A model generated the notes under the pieces. The model ran no database searches and had not been told where the DNA came from. It saw nothing but the letters and a program-made list of their open reading frames with translations. This document shows positions 34,603 through 45,962 of a stretch of DNA of 64,000 bases, piece after piece. Location of the stretch: positions 24,311,825 to 24,375,824 of the forward strand of contig CM039505.1 of NCBI GenBank assembly GCA_022432975.1, written 5' to 3'. Numbering within the stretch: the first letter of the stretch is position 1; every line of letters starts with the position of its first letter. Origin of the DNA: Begonia masoniana. Lineage: Eukaryota > Streptophyta > Magnoliopsida > Cucurbitales > Begoniaceae. The position numbers and the translations under genes were made by a program.

Positions 34603-34614
34603 GCTCTGATACCA
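34603..34614 (-). promoter_or_regulatory. Element D primer-binding site
   Basis: On minus TGGTATCAGAGC, a perfect 12-nt match to the usual initiator-Met tRNA site, placed 5 nt after the 5' LTR. Confidence 0.92.
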
Positions 34615-34619
34615 TAAGT

Positions 34620-36923
34620 TGTGACGACCCTAGCACTGTACCCAATTTATCCGTACTATTTTTTTTTATCCTAATACTTAAAATAAACTCTAGGCGGAAC
34701 CTAGACCGAAATCGAAACCAGAATCGAAATCAGAATTTAAATCTAACTTTTTAAAACATTTAAAACAATTAAATTAAAACCAATTTCAATTAAAACAAAT
34801 GGGAGGGCAAAATCGGAAAGAGGGTGAAGAGTGTGCGCGGCGCCCGATCGCCGGCCTTCGCAGCGTTTGATCGCCATCTTGATTTCTATTTACAAGTTGC
34901 TCTCTGGAATCCGAATTCTAGAGAGCAAAACACTTAAACTTTTTCCTACATTAACCCACATTCCTATACTTCCTGAACCTCATCAACATTAACACTTAAA
35001 CTTACATTTCACTCCACTATCACTAAAACCGACTCAAAACGTATTTAAAACCATGTACATTTTCATGAAACCTAACTGCATGGATATGTTTAAAATCTAA
35101 ACAAACCTACCTGTTTCAAAATCACCCAAAACATTTCCAAAACGTTTGAAAGTGTTAAAACGTAATCCTATCAACTACCAGAATCAAGCATTCTCTAATG
35201 TCTATACTACCAACAGCCCAAAATGTCCCAAAGCCCTCATAATCTATACATACTGTCCCCACGGGTCAGATAAGCCTCGACTGCGCCAGCACACCACCAC
35301 AGCCATCCTCCGTCAACTGGACTCAAGCCTCAGGAGGAGGGACATCATCCTCACCTGCCTCGATGTCTAGGTCACCTACACCATACAATACACTATGAGA
35401 TGAAATCCCAGTAAGACTCGTAAATGCAATGCATGCTGTGCGAATGAGTTCTTTAATCATGTATGTTTTCTTTACTATGCAATGCTCAATAGGTGTCACC
35501 GAGATCCTATCCCTCTAACCGGAGAGAGCTCATCCAGCGGGCGGACTACTCTTACCAACTAGACGCGGGGGGTGCACGCTTACAACACGTACAGCCGTGC
35601 CTGAGCCCCACCTCGCGTGACCAATACGCCTTTCGGCCAATACGCCTTTCGGCCAATAAGCCTTTCGGTCAATGCTATGCTTTACGTTATCTTTAAAACT
35701 CTGTGCGGAAGTTCATTTTCATGCTTTTCTTTAAAATAAATGATGCGTGAACAGTTCAATATCTTAAAGTAAACAAACAATAACGTGTACCATCAAGACT
35801 GTAAAGCGTAAACTATAAACCCCTAAAACCTAGCTACCCAAACAAAGTACAATTAAACAAACGCATCTCCAAAACTCCTCGAGACGACATTCGACGTACG
35901 GTGTAGGCCAATCGGCCAAAGAAGATCACGAGAACTTACCTCCTGTCCAAAGCAGCTCAAGCTCCGTCCACGATCGTTGTTTGTCTGAGGCAAAACATAA
36001 TATCGACGTTAAAACGAGTTTAAACAATCGATCGTCCAAATTTACAAAACTTTAACTAAGGAAACTTCCTAAAGTTCTATTCCAATTTATTGAGCTATCT
36101 ATTCGAGCAATTTACGCTTGGCACCTCAATTCACAATTTACGAGTTTTTCCTTAAAAACTCGAAAATCCCTAATTTTTAACTTTTTCACAAATCGGTTTA
36201 AATTCGTCCAATAACGTTCAATACATCCTTTATATCCTTTATTACGGCAAACCTATAAATTTCGAACCCTAAATCTCGTTTTTAATCGAAACCCTAAACG
36301 AATCTAATTATTTGAAACTCCGTAAACATTGAAATAAAAGCTCTAAGATCGTACGTTCATACCTAGAACGTCGATTGAAGGAGAAAGCGTGAAGAAAACG
36401 GAACGAACGGAGGTCGGAACGGAGGAAAACGTCGACGGCAGAGGGAGGTCGCAGGGAGAAAGCTTCTGGTTTCTCGCGGCCAGAGAAGAAAATGAGGAGA
36501 AAGAAGATTTAGGTTATTTTTATAATTTGATTTGGCAAATTACTAAAATGCCCTTCCATAGTTTTTATATATGTTTCGTCCTTCGTTTCGTTAATCGACC
36601 AAGGATTCGGATTCTCGAAATTTTCTTATTTCACCAATAGGTTCAACTTATTATTTGTGATTTATTAAAACTGTCCGTTTGAAATTTGGACCTCGTTTAC
36701 TATTTTTACTAAAAGGTCATTCATGTTACGAGAAACCTAATCACTCGGAATATAGCGTCAAAACTCCTAAAATTACCCAAAATTTCTTAAAATTCCTATT
36801 AATCGTTAGGATCGTAATGACGCTTTCTTTTCATAAAACGGATCTGATTTGACATATTTGCAAAAATGTCATCTAACAATATAATAATAATATTCTAAAA
36901 ATCCGTACGAGCCGGGTATTACA
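34620..36923 (-). mobile_element. Element D 5' LTR (right copy)
   Basis: 2304 bp, colinear with the left copy with scattered substitutions. Minus landmarks: donor CTAG/GTATG at 36362, acceptor CTCAG, a 45-nt putative exon 35940-35984, donor GAG/GTAAGT at 35939, and acceptor GTGTAG ending 35376. Confidence 0.94.
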
Positions 36924-36928
36924 GTTAT

Positions 36929-37188
36929 AGTGTTGGTATCACAGCACTCAGATTTTAAAATCGTTCCTGTAGACTACCGGATTGCCCAATCTGCCACATG
37001 AGAGCGCTTCATCAACTGTAAGTGTTTAAGTTTAAGTTTTAGTTTCAGTTTATAACTACATGTAGGATTTACAAAATGGTGAGAGGACGACACGGAGAAG
37101 CTAACGAAAGGGACAATGCTATCTGACAGTTGACAGAATTAGTTGGTACCCAATCTCGCATGATGGAACAGATGATGGCTAGAGAAGG
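36929..37188 (+). pseudogene. Element E primer site and first codons of gag
   Basis: Directly after element D, TGGTATCACAGC (from 36936) is a decayed initiator-Met primer site. A leader follows, and gag starts at 37076 with MVRGRHGEANERDNAI and then a TGA at codon 17, continuing QLTELVGTQSRMMEQMM. At 37189 an LTR cuts it. It pairs with the LTR 17518-28555 once D is removed. Confidence 0.75.
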
Positions 37189-37339
37189 TTTAACACCCGG
37201 TTTTACAGGTTTTGATTTTTCGCTATGTAATAGTATTTTTGTAAATATATCAAATTAAGTCCGTTTTGTGAACGTAAAGTTTTATTGGAACCCTAGGAAT
37301 AAATTAGAGTATCTGGAGGAATAAGGGAATTTTTGGAGA
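37189..37339 (+). mobile_element. First 151 bp of an LTR
   Basis: Starts TTTAACACCCGG and carries AAATTAAGTCCGTTTTGTGAA as other family LTR starts do. It is interrupted after GGAGA by a second, related LTR. Confidence 0.7.
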
Positions 37340-38598
37340 TGTAACGCCGGTTTTACGAGTTTTGATATTTTTCGTAATATAAGGGTATTTTAGTAAATAT
37401 AGTAAATTAAGTCCGTTTTACAAACAGAAAGTTTTATTAGAGCCCTAGTAATAAATCTGAATTTTTTGTGAAATAAAAATTTTTGGAGAAACCGAATCAA
37501 TAGTTAAATAACGAAATAAGTGAATAATTAAACAAAAGGGCAAAATAGTAATTTTGCATGTTAAAATTTATTTAAAATCACCATTCTCCTCCCCTATTCT
37601 GGACTTCACGAAATCACCAGAGGCATTTCTCCCTCTTTGGCGATTTTTTTCATTCTTTGATGGTTCTTCCACTCTGATCATCGATTCTTCTTCGCGTTTT
37701 CTTCTCCAAGCAGTATCCTAGGTAAGATTCTACTGTTTTGGGACGTTAGATTTTGGTTTTGAGAGAGGTTATTTGTTAGGGTTTTGCAAAATCAAGGGAT
37801 TATGTTAGAAACGGTTAGGTTTATCGTATTTACTACTTAAATGGGCGTATTTGTGATTATTGGACGTAGTTAGATAGTATTAACGGTTGGGTTGCAAATT
37901 TTGAGGTTGGAAACTTGTGAAAACTCCATTAATGGAGGCTTGGTTAATCTTGAGCGCGAATTGCTCGACAAAATGCTCGAGAGAAGTAAATTAGAATTTT
38001 AGAAAATTTCCTTTAGCTAGGAGTTTCGTTAGTTTCCGGAGTTTGATTGTTTAGGCCCGGTTTTAATAAAGAATGTTACGAATTTGCCTAGGTGAACAAA
38101 GCTCACAGACGGAGCTCGGTGTGCTAAGGACCCAAGATAAGTTCTCGTGACTTATTGTGGCCGATAGGCCTACACCATACGTCGTTTTGGTTGTTAAGGA
38201 AAATTGGTGCAATGTATGTTTATATGTTTTGGATGGGTAGCTTAGGTTTAGTTATTTTATAGGTTGTGCTTTTGTGAGGCTTTGATGGTATTCGTGATGT
38301 TTTGATGGTATTCACGTTGTTTATGTTTATGTTATGCATTTATTTGTTCATGCATCATGGTTTTACAAAACGTCATGAAAACGAGTTTATGCATTGATTT
38401 CATGAAAAAGGAAATGTAAGAAATGCAAGTAAAGTATCATGTAAACAACGCATGGAATGGGTTATCGAGGATGAGGTTCAGACCTAGCGTTCCGTGGTGA
38501 GCGGGTTTTCCTCCCTTCAGATGGTGTGGGCTATCTAACCGCTTGATGTGCCCTATCCATCTGTCGAGCGCTGCCTCGATAACCATACACTGACACGG
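37340..38598 (+). mobile_element. Second LTR, 3' truncated
   Basis: Starts TGTAACGCCGG. Landmarks: donor CTAG/GTAAGA at 37723, acceptor CCTAG ending 38090, a 45-nt putative exon 38091-38135, a donor decayed to AT, the GGCCTACACCAT block near 38168 and TTCATGCATCATG near 38350. It breaks off near 38598, where minus-strand pol begins. Confidence 0.75.
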
Positions 38599-39884
38599 GC
38601 TGGCTGCACATCAATCTCCTGCTGCACCACGGCATGTGGTGGATCCCTTAGACACTTCCGCAGCATCGATACATGAAAAATGTTATGCACTCCCACCATC
38701 GAAGTAGGCAGCTCCAACTGATATGCCGTCTTTCCCACTCTCTTCGTGATTGGGAATGGTACAACATACCTCGGAGTTAACTTACGCTGCTTCCTGAACC
38801 TCATCACACCCTTAAACTGCGAGATCTTCAGAAAAACTTCATCTCCTACTTCAAATTCCAGCTCCCACCTCCTACCATCGGCATAGCTCTTCTGTCTGCT
38901 CTGAGCTGTCAAAATACACTGCCGAATGAATTTAATCTTATCTGTCGTCTGCTGTACAATCTCAGGTCCAATCACACTGGCTTCTCCGACTTCATCCCAA
39001 TAAAGAGGCGATCTGCATTTCCTTCCATATAGAGCCTCGTATGGAGCCATACCAATAGTATCCTGATAACTATTGTTATACGAGAACTCCACCAAAGGCA
39101 GATACCTGCTCCAAGAACCATGAAACTCAAGCACACAAGCTCGAAGCATATCCTCAAGAATCTGAATAGTCCGCTCAGATTGTCCATCCGTCTGAGGATG
39201 AAAAGCAGTGCTGAAGTTCAACCGAGTCCCCATCGCCTTATGCAGACTCTTCCAAAACTTCGATATGAACCTCGCATCCCTGTTTGATACAATAGAAATC
39301 GATACACCATGTAACCTCAAAATCTCCTTAATATATAAATCAGTAAACTGATCCATGCTATACGTCATCTTCACCGGTAAAAAATGGGCTGATTTAGTTA
39401 AACGATCTACGATCACCTATATGCCATCAAATCCTTTCGTCGTCTGAGGCAAACCGACAACAAAATCTATCGAAACCTGGTCCCACTTCCATTCAGGAAC
39501 CGGCAAAGGCTGCAACTTCCTAGCAGGTCTCTGATGTTTTGTTTTAACCTGCTGACAGACCAAGCATGTCTCTACAAACTTTGCAACCGACTTCTTCATG
39601 CTTGGCCACCAATAATGTTGTTTGAGGTCCCTGTACATCTTCGTACTGCCTGGGTGAACAAAAAACCTCGACGAATGAGCTTCAGCTAAAATCTCCTTCC
39701 GAAGATGCTCATTGCTTGGAACATACCATCGATTTCTGAACTACAGAATACCATCATCCGAGTAGCTGAACTCAATCCGATCATCAGACAACATACTCAG
39801 TTTGAACTTATTGCACTCGGAATATTCCTGCTGAGCTTCTCGAATCTTCTCCAAAATCGTAGACTTCAAAGATAAATCTGATAG
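38599..39884 (-). pseudogene. Gypsy integrase-chromodomain remnant running into the assembly gap
   Basis: On minus one frame with stops reads, from the gap leftwards: the end of the RNase H-integrase linker (TILEKIREAQQE), the integrase HHCC finger (YRDLKQHYWWPSM..., CLVCQQVK), the catalytic core ([19 protein letters not shown]) and the integrase C-terminal domain. It ends in QQEIDVQPA where LTR sequence takes over, so most of the chromodomain is gone. The second catalytic motif, usually SDRD, reads SNRD here, so a catalytic aspartate appears to be lost. Stops near 39417 and 39741 break the frame. The upstream part would lie in the gap. Confidence 0.82.
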
Positions 39885-39984
39885 NNNNNNNNNNNNNNNN
39901 NNNNNNNNNNNNNNNNNNNNNNNNNNNNNNNNNNNNNNNNNNNNNNNNNNNNNNNNNNNNNNNNNNNNNNNNNNNNNNNNNNNN
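39885..39984. other. Assembly gap, exactly 100 N
   Basis: A run of exactly 100 N, the conventional placeholder for a gap of unknown size. Left flank is minus-strand integrase; right flank is an unrelated plus-strand LTR. Frames spanning it are meaningless. Confidence 0.98.
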
Positions 39985-40574
39985 TTATGTGCGGTGGTGG
40001 CGTTGCGACCAGGGCCCTGGTTGATGACAGTGTTAGGGCGACTCGACCCATGGAGCCGTGGCATAATGTGGATAGGGAGTAGGAATTCTTTTTGTTCTTC
40101 TGTTGCTGTGGGAGTATTGTGTAATTGTCGTATGTATTCATAGTTAAGGGTGATGTGTCACCCTATACTGTGGATTTTCTTGGCTTATGGATGATAGTTC
40201 TTTAGTTCCTCTCGTTATTGCTACCTGGAGATTACGTATGTTTGTTAGATGAGTAGGAGTATTCTGGATTGGGTAAGGATTGATTTTATGGAAGACTTAG
40301 CATTTTGGGGGCGTCATTTTCAGGCGTTACTCTGCCAAATTTTTTGGGGAGGACGTTGTGGTGACTAACGGGTAGCATTAAGAGAAATTAGTGAGTCTAG
40401 GCAGCTAGGTAAGATATAAGGAAACCTCGGGAAGTTAGTTTTAATTCTGTTGCGGAGTTTTATTGGAAGGTATTTCCAGCGTTGGAGGTTTAAGTGAGTG
40501 GGATAGTTAAGAGGGTTGTGTTAGCCAGAGTTGTCCCTGTAGCAAACCGAGTCGTGGAAACTCGGGGCGTTACA
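39985..40574 (+). mobile_element. 3' end of a plus-strand LTR with primer site
   Basis: Ends CTCGGGGCGTTACA at 40574, followed by TGGTATCAGAAC at 40579-40590, a near-perfect initiator-Met primer site. A second GGGGCGTTACA appears 64 bp later, at 40638, just before gag of a different element. The LTR body is cut by the assembly gap. Confidence 0.75.
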
Positions 40575-40638
40575 GTTATGGTATCAGAACAGTCCCTGTG
40601 CGCATCGGGAACCTGGGTGGATTTTCGGGGCGTTACAA

Positions 40639-41855
40639 CGTGTGACAGTCATACCTTTTTGGATTGGGTAGATAAGGTTGAACGAGTTTTTGATTGTCAT
40701 GATTACTCCGAAAGAATAAAAATCCAACTTACCTCACTAGAACTCACAGGCCACGTAGCACTATGGTGGTCCAACCTTAGAGCCCAACGAATGAGATCCA
40801 TAGGATAACCCGTCTCCACAGGATACCCCATCTCCACATGGAATTCCATGAAGGAACTCATGCACAAAAGATTCGTTCCCCGACACTACAAGCACGAACT
40901 TTTTCATCAACTCCACAACCTAAGACAAAATAGCCTCACAGTTGATGAATACCTCACTGAGTTTGAAACACTCAATATGCGTTGTGCTATTGAAAAGCCC
41001 GAGGAACAACTCATCACGAGATTCATTCATGGATCAAATCGCGATATTGGAGACGCAATTGAGATACAGCAACTAGAGGCCATGGACTTGGGCGTTCCAT
41101 TAGCACACACGGTGGAAAGACAATTAACAAGAAAATGTAAGACCAATTTTCCTAGCAAATTTTCATTTAGACATTTGGACCAAGACAAACCAAAGCCTCC
41201 CTAGAAAAATGAAGAAAAGAGACCAATTAACCGTAATTGGCCCCCGAAAGCACCAGTTAATACTGACAAACCCACACCAACAAACAAAACCCAAGCAAAC
41301 CCATCTAACAGACAAAGAGCTCGAGATGTTCAATGTTATAAATGTCTAGGCAAAGGACACTATGCCAATGAATGCTCTAACCGTCGTGTGATGGTAATTA
41401 AAGAATCAACTGGAGAATGAGAAAGTGAAAATGACGAAGGACAATACAATAAGGATGAAGAAGAGATAGTAGTGGAGAGTGATCAAGAAGCCGATGATTG
41501 TACGGCTCAAGAAGGACCTCTACTAATGGTCATAAGGCGAGTCTTAATATCTAAGAATGTGGACGAAGACTGTCAATGTGAGAATCTCTTCCAAAGTCAT
41601 TGTGCAGTCAAGGACAAGGTATGCTCCATAATTATTGACGTAGGAAGTTGCATTAATGCAGCCTCACAAGACATGGTCAGTAAATTAGGGATGGAAACCA
41701 CTAACCACCCTAAGCCTTATAAACTGAGTTGGTTGGATGATAGAAGTGACATCAAGGTAACCAAGCAAGTAACCGTAGATTTTACCATTCGTAAGTATAA
41801 GGACTCGGTTCTTTGCAACGTTGTCCTAATGAATGTCAGTCACCTTCTATTAGGA
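40639..41855 (+). pseudogene. Decayed gag-protease of a second gypsy lineage
   Basis: One frame with stops (40807, 41202, 41418). It reads a gag core (FLDWVDKVERVFDCHDYSE, ALWWSNLR, then RFVPRHYKHELFHQLHNL), a single zinc knuckle CYKCLGKGHYANEC near 41335-41376, and a protease in which the usual DSGS reads IIDVGSCINAASQDMV. It ends at the conserved LLLG. The wording differs clearly from elements A-D and resembles Reina/CRM-like chromoviruses; I place the lineage only tentatively. The gag start is missing. Confidence 0.8.
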
Positions 41856-43077
41856 TGACCATGGCATTACGACCGGAATATACTTTTAAATTTGGCGGAA
41901 GGACAATCAATTTATTACCTATGACTCCGGAACAAGTGGCTCGTGACAACGCTATGCGTAAAAAAGAAAAGATCAAGGAAAATCTCTTCTTGTCTAAGCA
42001 TGGGTTGATGTCAAGAAAAGATCAAGAACACTCTCATATCAAGTGGTATCTTAATCCCTTTTATGACGAAGCACACATACAAGGCCCCTCAATATTACCC
42101 TTCCTTAAAATAAATTCCCTTTTCGAAGAAATGGTGGTTGAAGAAGTGATACCTTTCCATTTGAAATACGTATCAACATGGTATCCAGAAAAGAAGGAGA
42201 TTAGTGAAGAGAGTATCTTTGGGATTGGTAGTATGATCATTGTTCCACCTCACTCATTTCCATATATTGGAAGAATCAACTCTCCTTCACGCCAACTTTT
42301 GAAGAAGTTAACCTATTCCCTAGATTCTACATATTGTGCTACATTGTTCCATAGTAGAAATATGTACTCAACAAATGCCCTAATTTACAATTGGGTGAAC
42401 TCTTAAAACAACTAGCCTCACCGTGTGATTATCATAAATTCTACCATTGAACCAAGAACAACGAAGCCGTTGATTTAGTAATAACAAGTTCTCTACCCTC
42501 CGGCTATTGGATCACTTGGATTTTAAGGGTTAGTTGGAGCCAAGAATATCACAAGGTTCATTTGGATGTTAAGCTTGCATCTGTAGTCTTAAAGATAAAA
42601 GGATTAATTCTTTTTTCAAGAGAGTATAACAGCAATCACATTATACCACATTTAGAATTCGACTATTTTGAAAACCTTCACTCCATCACCGAGCAAACGC
42701 CCTTCAAAGTAGCTTCCGAATGCAATCATTCTGCCCTTACCAAAGGACTTTTTAGTAAGACCACCCGACTACCAATAATCTTCTTGTCATCCACCTTTAT
42801 TGTCCAAGGTTTGTCCCCTTACGTTGGAAATGCAAATCGTGAAGAGGAGACTGAATCTTTGGATTTGAGGTCAAATCCTCAGCCAACTGGAGGGGATGAC
42901 ATGCTAAGGAGGCCCAATACAAGATATTTAACTAAGGCCCAAAATTTACTTAACCTTTTTACTAATGAGTTTGCTTTTTCTTTTCTTGCAGGAGTTGATC
43001 TTATTAGAGATCTCACTTGGAGCATATGGATGGACTCATCATTTGGCTCGATGGGAATTTGTCTTCCCGGCCCATAA
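41856..43077 (+). pseudogene. Rearranged remainder of the same element, RT and integrase missing
   Basis: After the protease a short PMTPEQV segment, normally leading into RT, is followed by about 700 bp with open but unrecognised frames (41813-42406 and 42562-43077). No RT, RNase H or integrase motif is visible. The end reads LDLRSNPQPTGGDDM then NTRYLTKAQNLL, which resembles the tail downstream of integrase in such elements. I infer a large internal deletion plus decay. Confidence 0.5.
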
Positions 43078-44163
43078 ATTATTGTAATTTTGGTTTTGAA
43101 CTTTTATTGAAAAACTCTAGCCTTCTTGTATGAACTATTTAAATTGCATCATGCATTAGATTGAATGGTTAAGATTAGATGTATGTTGGTGGATGATGGA
43201 TTGAAGACTTAGCCAACAAAGAAGAAAAGGCTCACCAACAAAATGGACTTAAATGAAGACTTAGCCCAAAGGAGAGCCCAAATTTAAAGTATGAATTTTG
43301 CAGGTATATCAAGTAGTGGCCACAAGGATGGATGACATGGCCATTTAGTACCATTGATCAAGCAAAACAAGAAAAGCACCTCAACCTTTGGATGAAGCAC
43401 ATGGATTACAATCTTGTCTCTTCATCTCGATCTTCATCAACATCTCCAATCCTTTCTTCCATTGCCAAACCCTAATCATCCACCCTAGGTTTCTCTTTTT
43501 AAAGCATTGCATTGGTGATTGTAGGAATTTTTTGCCCTTTATGAAATTTCTATTTTCCTAACCGACGTGTTAGAAGACCTATGGGTATCCTCGATTTTCT
43601 AATCGAGTGGAGAAGTCCTCCATTGTTCCCCTAGCCCTCGGGTTGCTAGGTGAACTCTTATCTTTTCCTTCACCTTTCTCTCTTGAGAGTTCAAGGTTCG
43701 AGGACGAAAACGTAGGCCTAACGGCGGTTGTTTTCCTATGGGAAAACATGTACCTGTGAGCCAAACATTAGATAGCTCTCGGGTCCGCCAAAGGTATTTT
43801 CATCTTCTCCTTCATTTCATGTTTTCATTTCATATTAATTTCGGCCATCATCTTCACACACATTTCACTTTTAATTTGTGATACATCTTTATCTCCATTT
43901 CTTCACATATTTACCATGATTTTACACATTGCACCAACACCGAACACATCACTAGTTATCATCATTTTCTTTCCATTTTCTTGCACTTATTCTTCCCTTA
44001 TATTCTCGGCCATCTTCACACACAAGCACCATTTCATTTCGGTTACATCTTCATCCCATTTTCTTCTCTTTATTTTCGGTTTTGTGCAACACTTCATCAC
44101 CCGAGCACATTGTCTCTTATTTGCGTGTTTTTACACGGTTCCTTTTCTAGGGCCACCATGTCA
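43078..44163 (+). mobile_element. LTR of the second-lineage element, approximate 5' limit
   Basis: Aligns by eye with the reverse complement of the solo LTR at 50478-51982 (shared words TTTGTCTTCCCGGCCCAT, CATGCATTAGATTG, GGACGAAAACGTAGG/CCTAGG, AGATAGCTC). It ends ATGTCA at 44163. The 5' limit is uncertain because similarity starts before the last open frame ends. It abuts minus-strand Athila-type RT, into which the element probably inserted. Confidence 0.65.
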
Positions 44164-44557
44164 AACCCTTTCTATGAAACTCGATGCCCAAGCACTATTC
44201 CTTCTGGAACCATGAAGTGACATTTCTCCCAGTTGAGTACCAAGTTTGTTTCCATGCATCTTTTCAAGACTTTCTCCAGATTTCTTAAACATAAGTTGAA
44301 AGATTCTCCCACAATGGAGAAATCATCCATAAATATTTCTAAACACTCTTAAACCATGTCTGAAAATATGGCCATCATGCATCGCTAGAACGTTGCTGGA
44401 GCATTACACAACCCGAAGGCCATCCTCCTAAAAGCGAATGTTCTATAAGGACACGTGAAGGTCGTTTTCTCCTGATCTTTAGGAGCGATTGTGATCTGAT
44501 TATACCCAGAATAGCAATCTAGAAAACAGTAGAATTTCTTGCCTGCCAACCTGTCCA
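44164..44557 (-). pseudogene. Athila-type reverse transcriptase, C-terminal part
   Basis: On minus this continues the RT split by the 1.03-kb insertion: MDRLAGKKFYCFLD then YSGYNQI, TFAFRRMPSG and, past a frameshift, FMDDFS (catalytic DD box). Frameshifts and stops make it non-functional. It is cut at 44163 by the preceding LTR. Confidence 0.75.
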
Positions 44558-44817
44558 TGTAACGACCCCTTTTTCTAGCAAGATATTGTCCGCTCTGGGG
44601 ATTGGGCCGTAACCCAATATCCCCCCCTCATGGCTTTGTTTGGCTAGGATTTCCCGATCGGTCACCCAACCTGGTACTACTCTCACCGAAGCACTATTAA
44701 CTTCAGAGTTCTTATGGGATCCGTTGTCAAATTGTGCTCCAAAACGGGTCTTATTATCTTGGGAGGGTCTCTTTACATATGTTTCATTTCCACATACTTC
44801 CCCAAGCGATGAGGGAT
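44558..44817 (-). mobile_element. Cassandra-like TRIM LTR segment with 5S rRNA homology
   Basis: On plus it starts TGTAACGACCCC directly after GTCCA. On minus it carries a 5S-like core followed by AACAAAGCCATGAG and CAGAGCGGACAATAT, words known from Cassandra terminal-repeat elements of plants, and ends GGGTCGTTACA. No protein is encoded. The other end merges into the tRNA-like repeats at about 44818. Confidence 0.75.
44647..44740 (-). ncRNA. 5S rRNA-derived domain in the Cassandra-like LTR
   Basis: On minus the stretch aligns with plant 5S rRNA, including GGATCCCAT, AGAACTC, GAAGTTAA, GAGAGTAGTACCAGG and TGGGTGACC, with several changes. In Cassandra elements this domain supplies an internal pol III promoter. 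It is a diverged element-borne copy, not a 5S gene. Confidence 0.8.
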
Positions 44818-45584
44818 TGTGACGACCCCATTTTTAAGACCCGTCACCTTCCGATTTGCCCGCACGAACGTAACGCCATCCGGGTTCTGGTTCGTGCAGC
44901 CATCGTACACATACTTACACATCCGGGTCATCACAATCACCCCCCCTTGGGGGCTCAACGTTCTCGTTGGCCACATTTCTGGTTGGGTACTAGCTCAAGT
45001 GGTACTACCACTTGTAGCCCATGATACTTAAGTCTGGAGGTCTTGGATTCGAGTTGTGGGGAAGGCAAAAACTCCCTTTTCAGGGGGGAGAAGGTCCTGG
45101 GGGGAGAACGTCATGAGTACGATGACTGCACGAACCAGAACCCGGATGGCGGTACGTCCGTGCGAGCGAGCCGGAAGGTGACAGGTCGTTACAAAAAAAA
45201 GTCATCTTTTTATAACGACCCGTCACCTTCTGGCTCGCCCGCGCGGACATACCGCCATCTGGGTTCCGGTTCATGCAGCCATCGTACTCATGACCTTCTC
45301 CCCCCTGGAAAGGGAATTTTTGCCTTCCCAACCACCCGAACCCAAGACCTCCAGGCTTAAATACCATGAGCTACAAGTGGCAGTACCACTTGGGCTACTA
45401 GCTCAAGTGGAACTACCACTTGTAGCCCATGGTACTTAAGCCTGGAGGTCCTGGGTTCGAGTGGTGGAAAGGAAAAAACTCTCTTTCTAGGGGAGAGAAG
45501 GTAATGAGTACGATGACTGCACGAACCGAAACCCGGATGGCGGTACGTCCCCGCGGGCGAGCTGGAAGGTGACGGGTCGTTACA
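44818..45584. repeat. Three inverted copies of a tRNA-like (SINE-like) repeat
   Basis: Plus copy from about 44985 has an A-box-like TAGCTCAAGTGG (44991-45002), a B-box-like GGATTCGAGTT (45045-45055), a body with GAACCCGGATGGCGGTACG, and ends GTCGTTAC followed by eight A. A minus copy spans about 45213-45397 and a plus copy 45399-45584, their A-box ends meeting head to head. A partial minus copy lies at 44818-44940. The internal pol III boxes and A tail suggest a tRNA-derived SINE. Confidence 0.6.
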
Positions 45585-45589
45585 GTCCA

Positions 45590-45833
45590 ACATTTGATCG
45601 ATAAAAGAAAGAGGAAAATGATCCTTACGTGTGGCCTTATTTAGTTTTCTATAGTCCATGCAAATCCTCCATCCTGTTACTATCCTTGTTAGAATTAACT
45701 CATTCTTTTTGTTGGCTATCACGGTTGTTCCTCCTTTATTTGGAACGCATTGAACTGGGCTAATCCAAGAGCTGTCTGAAATAGGGTAAATAATTTCAGC
45801 ATCCAACCATTTAAGAATCTCCTTTTTCACCAC
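45590..45833 (-). pseudogene. Athila-type reverse transcriptase, N-terminal part
   Basis: On minus: MVKKEILKWLDAEIIYPISD, then SPVQCVPNKGGTTVI, MDYRKLNKATRKDHFPL and FIDQMLD, the start of the RT fingers of Athila/Tat-type gypsy elements. It is split from 44164-44557 by an insertion flanked by GTCCA on both sides (44553-44557 and 45585-45589). A stop upstream separates it from protease. Confidence 0.85.
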
Positions 45834-45962
45834 TTATTTCATCATTGGATTTAACCTTGTCTACTGCTCTATCGATGCACTATAGCCATCTTCTAATAGT
45901 ATTTTGTGCATGAAAATACTAGGACTAATCCTCTTTATATCTCTTACTATCCAAGCGAGAGC

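Larger units (their letters stand above)
28556..36923 (-). mobile_element. Element D: Ty3/gypsy with internal RNase H-integrase deletion
   Basis: Both LTRs (28556-30850 and 34620-36923) are present, flanked by GTTAT on each side (28551-28555 and 36924-36928). On minus the order is 5' LTR (right), primer site, gag, protease, RT, integrase, chromodomain, purine tract, 3' LTR (left). A deletion removes RNase H and the integrase zinc finger, and several stops break gag-pol. The element is therefore defective but structurally well preserved. Confidence 0.94.

Noticed and set aside
42562..43077. 171-codon open frame considered as a separate gene
   Set aside because: Its C-terminal half resembles the tail of a gypsy polyprotein and it sits between protease and LTR of the same decayed element, so it is treated as a rearranged remnant.
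44647..44740. Functional 5S rRNA gene
   Set aside because: Many substitutions, single copy, and embedded in Cassandra-type LTR sequence.
44991..45055. tRNA gene
   Set aside because: A-box and B-box-like words are present, but I see no cloverleaf with acceptor pairing, and the unit is repeated with a SINE-like body and A tail.
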